This document shows positions 1-9,899 of a stretch of DNA of 64,000 bases, one piece after another. Made by a program: the position numbers and the translations under genes. The stretch's first letter is position 1, and every line of letters starts with the position of its first letter. Source of the stretch: Setophaga petechia (Eukaryota > Chordata > Aves > Passeriformes > Parulidae); the NCBI GenBank assembly GCA_024362935.1, contig JANCRA010000001.1, positions 59,424,930 through 59,488,929 on the forward strand, read 5' to 3'. Below the pieces are notes generated by a model that saw nothing but the letters and a program-made list of their open reading frames with translations, was not told the DNA's origin and ran no database searches.

Positions 1-49
1 GATGATATTTAAGATCCCAATCCATTCTGAGATTCTGGGATTCTATGAA
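1..49 (+). repeat. CR1 3' end fragment
   Basis: Matches the terminal part of avian CR1: a TGATCTTTAAGRTCCC-like stretch followed by CCATTCTGAGATTCT and ATTCTATGA repeats. It is cut by the window start. Confidence 0.8.
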
Positions 50-2988
50 TATGTTGCTAGTGAAAAATTTGATCCAACAACTTGATATTCAGGAGCTGGA
101 GGAATTCTACAGCTGTGAGAGGCCCTGGATTTATGGACATAGCTCCAGCACCACTGGTGTATCTGGCAACAGAGAGCTGGGAGCCCAGGAGGGGGCAGGA
201 GGTCTAGATGCTCATTTATTAACTGCTATATAGAAAAGAAGAATAAATTGTCCCAAAATGCCACTGTTTGTCTCTCCAGCTGCAAATGCCCAGGGCATTA
301 ACTGCAGCCAACACCTCCTAAAATACGACAATTGAAGGCAAGTCCCTTCTCTGTGCTGCCACCTCAGAAGCAGTGCTCTGCCAAAGCAAACACAATGAAA
401 GGGAATACAACTCCTCTTCCTTAATTACCTTTCTAAAATGCAAAGCAAGCCCACAGCACAGAACATGACAAAAGAGCAAACCCCCAGTCTGTGGGCCCTT
501 ACTGAAGCTGTTTCTCACCAGAGTGGTTTGGGTCAGGGCTTCTGCAGGATCCTGAGTCAGTCTCTTTGCCATCCCAGTGGATCCAGCCACCATTCCCAAG
601 GCAGAGAGAGCTGGCTGGTGCCAACTGCCCGATTCAGCAGGCATAAGGAGCACCCTGAGCCAGGTAGAGCTGTCTGGGTCCTGGCAGCAGGGATGAATGC
701 GGGAGGATTCTCTGACAGATCACATCTCTGACATGCACGTGAAACCTGAACCTTTCAACATCCAGAGAAAAGGAGCAGGAATGCTGCAGATTAGAGGAGT
801 ATGCTGGCTATGAACTCCCTAAATTATTAGCTGCACCATTCCAAATAGCACTGAAGGTTGCAGAACCGAATATTAAGGATGTAGGAAGACAGGAAAATCA
901 CTGAAGGTACAAAGAAGTTTGGTCAAAGCCTTTTTTCCTCAAGAAGCCCTTTTTTCCTCTGAAACATGGGCATGCAATTCTCTACCTGTGTAAAACCAGG
1001 GATTGATTAAGGATGCAGGAAGGATGCAGGAAGGCAGTCTTGCTCCACACAACTGCTATAGACTGACCTCACCCCTCAGAATTCTTACATGCACACAAAT
1101 AAATAAAAACTAGGATGTTCTGTGTCTCCAGCACTCCCCTCTGCCTGTATAGCCCTCACTGACTGTCGAGCTTCCAGATGGGATACCCAAATAACAACAG
1201 TCAGTCTCCCTGCTGCCAAGGCAAGTGAACCTGCTCCCTTTGCAGCTCCTGCTGTGGTAACATGATGGATTATTGCTGTGCCTATGTATGGCACACAGAG
1301 TCCTGCTCAAGGAAGCTGCCAGGCACCACCACAATGCCACAAACTCAATCAAGGCAGGACTTTGAGTCGATCAGCCATGAAAACTGAGCTCTAAGGTGAT
1401 GTCTCAAGGTGCAGGAGGACAAGGCTCCCACTTTGTGCAGAGCTCATCAGCAGGACATGGGCTAATTAACTAAGAGGCTTTTTGGAACTCTACACTTAGC
1501 AAGAAATAGTTCTCACCATCAAGAGTCGGGCATTATGTACACTGGAAGTTAAGAACTTTGGAGCCTGCTTCCAGCTGCATCTATTAACAGATTTCCCTAT
1601 CAGTGCTACCAAAACCATCTATTTTTATACCTAATTCTCCTCAAAAGTCCATTATCTGAATTTCCAGAGACAGAAGGGGCAGTGGAGACTGTCTGCACTG
1701 CTGAGAGCTGCAAAGCTGCAGCAATGCTCAGCCCCAGCTTTGGGCTGGTCTAGCATTAAAACCACAAGTAAAATGGGATTAAAAACGTCACACAGCAGTT
1801 TGTCCAATGACAAAAAGCTATTTAACAATCCTCCTTCTTCCCCAGGTGTGGCTGTGTGTACTAAAGGAAATAGGTATTTTGGAAACACAACCAGTACAGG
1901 TGATACTAGAACATACTACAACACTGCATGACACTGAGGTCAGTGCAAAACACACTGTTCCCCTTCTCTTTCCATGGAAAGTGTATTTCTGTAGGCAAAT
2001 AAAAATTTCTTTTTAAAATGTTTAATTAGTCTGAACTCACTATTGTACCTCAATTATGTTGCTGTGTCCCTTTCAGGATTTACAGAAGACTTTGACCAGC
2101 CATTGTTGAAGGATGGGAGCCATCCCCAACTGGCCAGCAAGGCTATGCTACTCAAACACATTTCCAAAGTGACTCTCATCTGCATTCAGGATCACCATGG
2201 AACTAGGGAATGCTGGAAGATGCAGACCAAAAAAGAGATTCTCCGAAAGAAACAGCCAGGCTTTGAGAGTAACCCACTTTTTGAACCCAGACAAAGGTTT
2301 TTTGAAACTTGCACAGAGACCTCATTCAGGCACCAGTTTTTCTAAGAGTTGGAATAAACTCACTCTTACCCCTCAGAGGCGGCAGCCTTGGGGAAGGACG
2401 GAAGCACACACAAAGGCGGCCCGTATGCCATACCACAAACATTTCCCTGGGCTAGCAAAGAGGTCAAGGCATGGACATTTGTCACTGGAGGCCAATTTTA
2501 ACTTGATTACTGACTGCATTTTGGAGCTGCTCTCCCACATCACCTGTCAGCACAGCCACCTTCCTACTAGGATGTGCAAGGGGAGGTGGCACCTTTGTTC
2601 CACCAGCTGCTGCAGCAGGGACACGTTGCCCTGAGTGCTCCTGCTCTACCCCATAGTTCCTGTGAACATTCAGCCCAGGGTGCTCCTCTGCAGACCCTTG
2701 TAACCCCTCAGCAGGAAGAGGATCCAAAATCCATCACTTCCAGAGTATTTTACCTTTCTCATGGGGATCAGCAAGATGCCATCTACATGGTGTGACTTGC
2801 TTCAGACCTTGTAAGAGATGAACCTGCTGTTTGCAAGGGTTGGTGCTAAAAGACTGCAGGAACCAATCACAGGACTCAAAAATACTCACTCCTCTTGTTT
2901 CCAGGGCTAAGGTACAGAGGAGCCCTTTCCCCAACATCCAGCTCCTCTCCAAACTCATCCCCAAGAAAAGGCTGGGCCTGGAGCTTAC
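1..2988 (-). other. SLC4A4: SLC4A4 intron (5' part, continues beyond the window)
   Basis: Intron following the exon at 3065-2989, starting with the GTAAGC donor. It contains a CR1 3' end at 1-49 and a short near-duplicated GGATGCAGGAA motif at 1013-1034. No sequence resembling the next expected SLC4A4 exon is present. The open frames here have no family resemblance and no splice support. Confidence 0.85.
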
Positions 2989-3065
2989 CTGGTCCTTCTC
3001 AGGCTTGTCTGAGATGTCGTTGAGGCTGGTGGAGGTCAGGTTTCGGTGAGCCATGGCCGGGCTGC
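2989..3065 (-). CDS. SLC4A4: SLC4A4 shared exon: linker before the membrane domain
   Basis: Shared coding exon, 77 bases: two bases completing Gly, then 25 codons, ending exactly at a codon boundary (phase 0). Acceptor TTCCTCCAG, donor GTAAGC. The product is [20 protein letters not shown] followed by PEKDQ; human differs by Thr to Ala before HRNLT and Ser to Thr, as I recall. This is the last SLC4A4 exon in the window: the next expected one (beginning LKNKFMKKLP in mammals) is not found in the remaining 3 kb and should lie below position 1. In candidate-cassette transcripts its first two bases complete a Ser instead of Gly. Confidence 0.97.
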
Positions 3066-5263
3066 CTGGAGGAACAACACCAACAGCAGTTAAAGCACCT
3101 GCTTGGATCCAGTCAGAACACAGAGGCTCAGGCTACAGCAACACTTTTCCTTGAGAGGCTGATGTGGGGAATTCCAGACCCTGACAAGCTGCTTTCTGTC
3201 ACTTCATGTGGCACAGGGAGGGTTTAAGACACTAACACTTTGTCACCTCTGACCCTCATAGCAGTCCAGTGACTCCAAGGACAGCAAAAGAGTCCAAGAA
3301 TTTCCATAATTCCTGCCTGTGGGAGTAAAGCAACAGAGCACTACACTGCTGGCCAGCTCACTCAGGACCCACCACAAACTCATCCCTCCACAGAGCTGGG
3401 ACCTTCCACGGTGCAAAGCCCTGGCCTCAGCCCCCCTCAGCATCCCAGGCACTGCACACAGCACAGGCAGAGAGGGAGGGGCACAGCTCCTGCTCCTTTG
3501 AGAGAGCCCCTAATGAACGCCTCCCTCGCTCTAAGCAAGCTCATTAACTAAGCTCAGGAGCATCTCACTCATTAAAACAACATGTGTGCCACACTGACAG
3601 GCCAGGAGTCAACAATTCCTGACACCATATTCTCCAGAGAGGTGAAGAAACTCTCCAGAGACACAGCAAAATAATTAAATTTAAACCAACCCAAACAAAC
3701 TTCAAACCAATAGTAAACAAAGGCTTCTGGGACAGATACAGAAGGATCAGAAATCACAGTGGTCAGTATGAACAGTAAAAATTATCCTGAAATGTTTCCA
3801 TCCCTTCTCATCACGTTTGCAGGAACCTGAAACACAGCACCAGGAGATTTTATCCCAGAGCTTCTGACCATGAACTTCATTGGAATGGGAGGAAATATAA
3901 AGGAAAAAAAAAAGGCAAGGAAGCATCTCCCAACTGAGGCTGTGTTTTGAGACCAAATTTATTTGATATTATTATAAGGAATGTCCAAGTTCTCAGTGTT
4001 CATCAGCTCCCAGCACAAACAAGCTCAATAATAAATCAGCATCAGGAGCTGGGAATAAAAAGAAGCAGGAATAAAAAACTCTGAACTCTCCAGAGCTGGG
4101 TTTTACTTACAACATATGTGGGTACAGATTCAAAGTAGCTGTATCTGCTGTGTGTTACTGCCATGTCCAGCAACATCAGCACAGCCAAAGCCAAGCACAA
4201 TGCGACAAATCACGTACCACAAAGGGGGATCCCCAGCTCCAATTCTTCCTGCTGTTATTTAAGACCCCATTTAGCTCCTAATTTTTCCAGATTACATCAC
4301 TTGTTTGCTTTGTTTATTGGATTCCAAGCTGACTGTTCCCTGGGATATAATGACCCTTCTTCCAAGAGGAGGAGACTTTGTGCCTTTCTCTCCCCTTGGT
4401 AGCAGCCTCCGTCTCCTAGGGAGGTCAACATAGCCACACAAACTCAGAGCAGCTCCAAATAAACATGTGGAGCACAAAGTTTTGGCTGCTGAGACCCCTG
4501 TGGAGGACTTCTGGCCCACAACACTCACCCTTATGGTGCTTGCTAACAAAGGATCATTTCCTGATCCAGGCCCAATTCCCATTCCTGTCTCTCTGGCAAA
4601 GGTGACCTGAGCTTGTCCATGGCTGTGCTCAGCCAAGGACTTGTGAGGAAAGTACAGCAGGCAGTCCAAACCCCTCCGTGCCATTACCTATGAATCAATT
4701 CCATAGTCACCTGGCAAGGGGAATGCCCAGGAATTCAGACTTCAGTCACTTGTCATGGTCAGCACAGAACACTTCTGTGCCACCAGTGCCATAAGCTGTG
4801 CCCTCCTGGGAGGAGAAGTGTGCTCCTCTGGGATCAGCAAGGCTCCCTGACACAGGGAATCAGACAGGAGCAGTGCCAGAGACCTGTACAGCTCACCCCA
4901 GAGAGATCAAGCTGGCAGACTATTTCTGAGGATAATTTGTATGAAAATTACAATATTTAAGGCCCTTTAACAGGCAAAGGATACTTCAAGAGACAAAAAA
5001 AAAACTGCCAGCAGCCATCCTAGACTACGCTTGGAAGGGGAGAATGGCCTGACCTACCTGCTTCATCCCAGAGAAGGAAAGAAGGCAAACAGAATGAAAC
5101 AGAACGCTAACAGGAGCAGCCAGAGCTGCACACTCACCACAGAAGGCACCCACACTGTCCCCACTGTTAGGTTAATGCAGCAGCAAGCATTAGAGTCTGG
5201 CTGTGGCATTGCCTGTCCCCCCTGCCCTGCTGGCCCAGCCCCCCTGGCGCTGCCCACACTTAC

Positions 5264-5359
5264 TGAGCCATCCCACACTGGGGCTGCGCGGCACTCCCAG
5301 CTCATCGTCCAGCGTGCGCGTGGCCAGGCAGGGCACCGAGCTCTCCAGCGGGCTGCGCG
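5264..5359 (-). CDS. SLC4A4: Candidate SLC4A4 cassette exon, 32-residue Ser/Pro-rich insert
   Basis: Not a part of NBCe1 I recognise. Seen directly: 96 bases, no stop in the frame set by the flanking exons, acceptor GGCACCAG preceded by a pyrimidine tract of some 80 bases on the minus strand, and a consensus donor CTCA/GTAAGT. The upstream exon ends phase 1 and the downstream one begins by completing it, so a 96-base insert keeps frame. It changes Asn-Gly-Ser-Pro into Asn-Ala-Arg-Ser-Pro (insert) Trp-Leu-Ser-Ser-Pro. The encoded peptide has two RSP motifs, ESSVP and the acidic LDDELG. It holds 10 CpG dinucleotides in 96 bases, although the intron around it is CpG-poor. It may be a tissue-specific or lineage-specific exon, or a chance open stretch. 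Without RNA evidence it stays a candidate. Confidence 0.6.
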
Positions 5360-5450
5360 CTGGTGCCGGCCAAGCGGGACACGGCAGCGGCAGTAAAGAG
5401 CAGCAAGAGAGCAAAGGGGAAAAGTTAAAAGAAAAGAAAAGAAAGAAAAT
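5360..5450 (-). promoter_or_regulatory. Long polypyrimidine tract upstream of the candidate cassette exon
   Basis: On the plus strand this is purine-rich (blocks of AAAAG and GAAAG near 5420-5447). Read on the minus strand it is a C/T-rich run of roughly 80 bases ending in GGCACCAG, the acceptor of the 96-base candidate exon. It is longer than the tracts before most constitutive exons here and would be expected to bind U2AF or PTB-type factors. Confidence 0.5.
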
Positions 5451-5977
5451 TATGGCAGAAAGAAAGGCTCAAGCAGTGGTACAGGGAAGCCAGGCAGGAC
5501 AGAAGGTTGGAGCTGCACACTGCGGTCACCAAAGCCCACTCATTTAGATCCTGACTTCTCCTCCGCAGCTCCACCTCGCAGCGTTCACTTGGCAGGGCTG
5601 GACACATCTTTCCATCCCTGGTGTCTCAAATTCAGGCATCCTTGAAGCAGTGCTGGTGGCACTGAGCAGTTCCAGGCTGCAGCACCATCAGTAACAACAG
5701 GTTTTTGAAAATAAAGATCAGGTCATGTCCCAGGAGCCAACTTTGAGCATCCTGATCCCATCTGTACACACTCAGGCACACCAACCCAGATTTGGAAATG
5801 TTTACCCTAGTCTGCCATGCTTCCAATGATGCCAGCATACACATTGATAGGGATTTTCCAAGCATTCTCAGACATCACCTCATTTCTGGTATTGTTCAGC
5901 TGATGCCACTGTTCAGCTACAAAGGCACTGAGGTCCCAGTTCATGTGAAAAGCACTGAACTGATTAATACTGAACCA

Positions 5978-6127
5978 GAGGAGCCATGGCCGCCCCATCC
6001 CTGGAAGTGTCCAAGTGACAGGGCTTGGAGTAACCTGGGCAAATGGAAGGTGTCCCTTCCAGTGGCAGGGGCTAGAACAAGATGGTCTTTCAGCTCCCTT
6101 CCAACCCAAAGTCCTCTAGGATTCTAA
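5978..6127 (+). repeat. CR1 3' fragment
   Basis: Contains the CR1 landmarks GCCCCATCCCTGGAAGTGT, GGTGTCCCTTCC, CTTCCAACCCAAA and a terminal GATTCTA. About 150 bases of the 3' end. Confidence 0.85.
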
Positions 6128-7430
6128 AGTGGGATAAAACCACTCCCCCCTCCCCAGCCAGGTATCCTCCTGTCTGTGCCTCAGCTGACAGCCTGCTATT
6201 CCCACTCAACTGTTTCCAAACCATGCTGCCAGCACAGTGTGAACAAACAGTGCTCAGGAGGTGTTTAGGCAGCACCCAGACAGTGATGGGACCGTGCCAT
6301 TATTTATGGTGGTTAAACACACACACTTAAACACATCACAGTTTTCTACAGTCTTTGCCAGCTTGGGTTTAGCAGCATTTCATCATTTCTCACTTGCCAA
6401 AGGCTCCCACAGGTGTTAAATTATACAAAACGCTGGCAGGCACAAAGCTCTGAAAGAAAAATCTCAAAATGGAAAGCAAATGTCATCACAGAAGGCTGGT
6501 AAATATTGGTCAGTCCTCCAGTCAGGCACCTGCAGAAGGGATGGGCACCACAGATCCCATGTTATAGCATGGCAAAGCTCAAGGTGTGCCAGCTGGAGAG
6601 CTGCTAGCCCAGGTGTCAGGTGCTGCTCCAGGGGTGTAGGACAAGGGCTGTGCCAGGAAGAAATACAAAGAACTCTTCAAAAGCCACTCAACAAAATGAG
6701 ACACACACAAAAACCTGGGAAAAACCCCTGCAGGAGTCTCATCAATATGTAACATGGAAATATCCTTGCTGAACACTTCATACAGTTCACCCTTCTACCA
6801 ATGGAAGCAAGGAAATGGCTGTGTCTTCACAAGGTAACATGGAGGAATTGCTTAGTCCAGCTTTGTACACCCAGAATTTTGGCAATCTTCTTTTTCCTAG
6901 TGAACAGACAGCAATGGAGTGCTGTGTTTTATCCTCTTCCATCCATGGCACACAAGGAACTACCCTCTTTTGCCCAATTCCTTTCCCAGAGCAAAGGGAT
7001 TCCTGACAAAACATCCTGCCAGAGCAGGTGTCAGAGCACACCTTGGCCATGTCTCTGCCCATCTGATCACTACCTTACCTTCAAACAGGGCAGTGACATC
7101 AAAGTTGGGGGCTGAGGATGACCCACCCAGGCACCACAGAGCCATCCCCATCCCTAAGGAGGGTTGGGAAAGGATAGAGATGCTCCACGATCAGTTATGG
7201 CAGGGAGATGGGCAGAGACATCTCTCTTTCTTAGGTTCCTGAATTTCTAGAGGCATCTGGGATAACTGCATGGGGCTCATTCATCTCAGAAGTCAAAAAT
7301 AAGAACATTTTGGAGGCCCTAAGACTTCCGTTAATTAAGTGCTCTGAACTAAATGAGATAGAGGCACCACAGGATTTTTTTGAGCCACGGCCCAGGGTGT
7401 ATTTCCAAATTTCAGATCTAACAAACAGAT

Positions 7431-7470
7431 CCCACCCCTGGAAGTGTTCAAGGGCAGGTTGGCTGGCTGC
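7431..7470 (+). repeat. Short diverged CR1 fragment
   Basis: Only the CCACCCCTGGAAGTGTTCAA-GGGCAGGTTGGCTGG portion is recognisable; the flanks have drifted. Confidence 0.55.
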
Positions 7471-9114
7471 AGAGGGTGTTCTTGCTGAGCTAGTGAAGCA
7501 GGGGGCAGCTGCACCAGGCTGTAAAGCTGTTGTGCAGAGGGCAGGCGGATGCTCAGACCTATTGGATGGAAGTGTCACTGACACTGAGATGAAAACAAAC
7601 ACCTACCTGGAAAGAAACTCAAGAGGAATTTAGGAGTGCCTGGGGTTGGTGGCACAGTCATTAGGGTGATTAGCTATGCTAAGAGACAGCTGCACTCCCG
7701 CTGGCCTCATAAAATTTTTATCTGTCTAAAGGACACATGAGACACCCACTGAATCCAAGGTATAACCTGATCAAATACATTCTGTAGTTACTTTTCTATT
7801 AAAGTGTAAATAATAAATAACAGTAATGACTACTCATCAGGTTTTTCCCCCATATGTCAGTCTTGCCCTCCTAAAGTCTCAATGCACATCTACTGTCATG
7901 GAACAGAGTGTGTTACACATCCTCAGAGCACATCAATATCCCAGGAGGGAGAACAGAGACAGAACAACATAAAAGGAGTGCCTGAAAACCAGACCAGGAA
8001 AGAATTCCTGGAGAATCAGTCCAACTGAGCCAGGACCTGCACAGCCCATTCAAACAAGAACAAGAAATTAATGATATTGAGATCACTTAAAATCCAAGTA
8101 AAGAAGGCCTTTAGCCTTGAAAAATGAGCAGGGGCTGAGTGAGAATGTGAGGAATGCCCTTTGTCAGCATCACTCTTCCTGGGATAAGCTCTGCCTACGT
8201 GCAGGAAAAGGGGTCTGCAGCTGAGAACTGAGGGTATCCCCTACAAGAAGTGACTGAAACACTTGAGCACCAGGAGCTGAAGGCATGTCTATCTGGGGTT
8301 CAGCCTCCCACACACCATGGCCACAGGCCAGGGTTCTGCTCCCCACAGCAAACCCGACCATCACAGGCCCAGAAAGGACTGGAGTCACGGAGGTGGTACC
8401 AGAAAGCAGCTGCCTTCCATCCAAACCGTGGGGAGCATACCTTGGGAAGGCATCCAGAAGGCCAGGCTGGCTGGGGCTTGTAGCAATGTGCTCCAGCAGA
8501 AGGAGTCCCTGCCCATGGCTCCTCCAGCTGCAGCACTCATCCTGGCCATGCTGTCCCTAAAGCTGTCATTTCCTCCCAGTGCTCTCTCCAGAGCCCAGTC
8601 CATCTCTGCTCCATTGGTCTCCTGCAGGGATGTTCACTGTGAACACTCCCTTAGTTCATGTCACTGCACCTTGCCTTACTCCCTCACTCACCACCTTATC
8701 AAGGCACAGACATGACAGGAGGTTATCACCCAGAGCAAGGAACAGTCTCCACACACATACACACTCCTGCTGCAAAACCAAAGGATGATCCAAGGTAGGA
8801 AATATTAATGAAGGGGGAGAATAGGTTAGGGAGGAATGTTAGGGTGAGTTTTAGAAGCCAAACACAGCAAGCTAAGAGGCCTTTGGTGGAGCAAGAAGAA
8901 AATAATTTCTTCACTTGCTCTTATTTCTGGGTATTTTAAAATGGCAACTTTTAACCCAATTTCCAGACTGTCACAGGAGACAGTCAAGAGAACTCCAAGG
9001 CATGACAAGAGGCATAAAACTCCTCTTTTTTATATTACCATCAGCAAGAAGACCCCAAATCTCCACCCAGGTGCAAGCACTGAGTCAGTGCCCAGGCCTC
9101 CATAGCTGTCTGCA

Positions 9115-9131
9115 TACACACACACACGCAC
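9115..9131 (+). repeat. CA microsatellite
   Basis: Short run of CA units ending in CGCACAT. Confidence 0.8.
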
Positions 9132-9719
9132 ATTTAGGGACACCACTACCAACATGGTGCTACCTATTACATCTTTTTTAGAGAGAATGGGACACAAATT
9201 CACAACACACACCACAAAACTATTTTAGGATGAATAAAGCAGGATGGAAATCAGCTTTACCCCACTGGACAATGATTTTATGGCAATAAAATGCAAGCTA
9301 GGTGTTACTGCCAGGTCATTTTTGATTCACAGTGCTACTGACACTGTTACAGACACAGAATGTGCATGGAAGCTTTGTCTCTGCCCAAATATTTCAGGTG
9401 ATCAGCCTTTTAAGGTTCAGGCCCACCAAAGTTTTTGGCAAATCTCTCTTTCCTATCGTTGCTCCTAAATCACCTCCTAGACGCCAGCTGCAAGAATACC
9501 CCCTGCCTTCCAGCCTGCCCCTGGATCCCTGCCAGTCCAGTGAAGGCATGCTTAGGGTGCTGTGCCAGGGCCAAGCAGCTGCAGAGCCCCCGCTGATGCG
9601 CCATCAGCACGGCCTCGCTGCTCCTGGGGTTAGGAAGCGGGGTCAGGGCCACGCAGTTAGTTCTGGGCGGATGGGCTGCTGTGACAGAGAAGGCTATAGC
9701 CAGGTAGCCTCTGCATTAC

Positions 9720-9746
9720 CATTATCGGGGTTGGAAAACATCCTAC
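9720..9746 (-). promoter_or_regulatory. SLC4A4: Alternatively spliced 27-base tail (NBCe1-D/E type)
   Basis: Segment between the internal donor (A/GTAGGA after 9747) and the distal donor (G/GTAATG after 9720). Skipping it removes nine residues and joins GCA-A to GC-AGC, restoring Ser. Both donors deviate from GTRAGT, which suits competition between them. The known mammalian variants D and E lack the equivalent nine residues. Confidence 0.7.
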
Positions 9747-9899
9747 TTGCACTGGAGACGGTCTTTCCAATGTCAGCCAGCGAGCGCAGGTTGGATTTCT
9801 TGGTCTGGTGCCGGTGCTTCCTGAGCAGTGTGTAGGTGACCTTGTCCTTCAGGTCGGGTTTCAGCAGCCCCGTCTCGATCTGATTGTCAACGATCATCT
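9720..9899 (-). CDS. SLC4A4: SLC4A4 shared exon with internal NBCe1-D/E alternative donor
   Basis: Shared coding exon, 180 bases: two bases completing Glu, 59 codons, one base of Gly. The product starts [20 protein letters not shown] and ends [10 protein letters not shown]. The acceptor has a long C/T tract and GGCCACAG. The distal donor is GTAATG, weaker than consensus. Twenty-seven bases inside the exon a second in-frame donor (A at 9747, then GTAGGA) is preserved. Its use would remove nine residues (RMFSNPDN plus the junction Gly), which is the difference known for mammalian NBCe1-D and -E. Differences from human as I recall it are His to Asn, Glu to Asp and Thr to Ser. The next constitutive exon is at 3065; a candidate cassette exon lies between. 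Confidence 0.97.

Larger units (their letters stand above)
3066..9719 (-). other. SLC4A4: SLC4A4 intron, 6.65 kb, hosts the candidate cassette exon
   Basis: GT-AG intron between the exons at 9720 and 3065, phase 1. Apart from the candidate 96-base exon and its pyrimidine tract it contains CR1 fragments near 5978-6127 and 7431-7470 and a CA-rich microsatellite at 9115-9131. The 200 bases next to the exon at 9720 are relatively GC-rich. I see no other coding sequence. Confidence 0.85.

Noticed and set aside
1..2988. Next SLC4A4 exon (LKNKFMKKLP...)
   Set aside because: None of the minus-strand frames here resembles it; it must lie beyond position 1.
7640..7700. tRNA-like A-box (TGGCACAGTCATTAGG)
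   Set aside because: No B box and no cloverleaf pairing found downstream; could be an old SINE relic but not supportable.
9332..9835. 167-codon plus-strand open frame
   Set aside because: Overlaps the real SLC4A4 exon at 9720-9899 antisense; a shadow with no family similarity.
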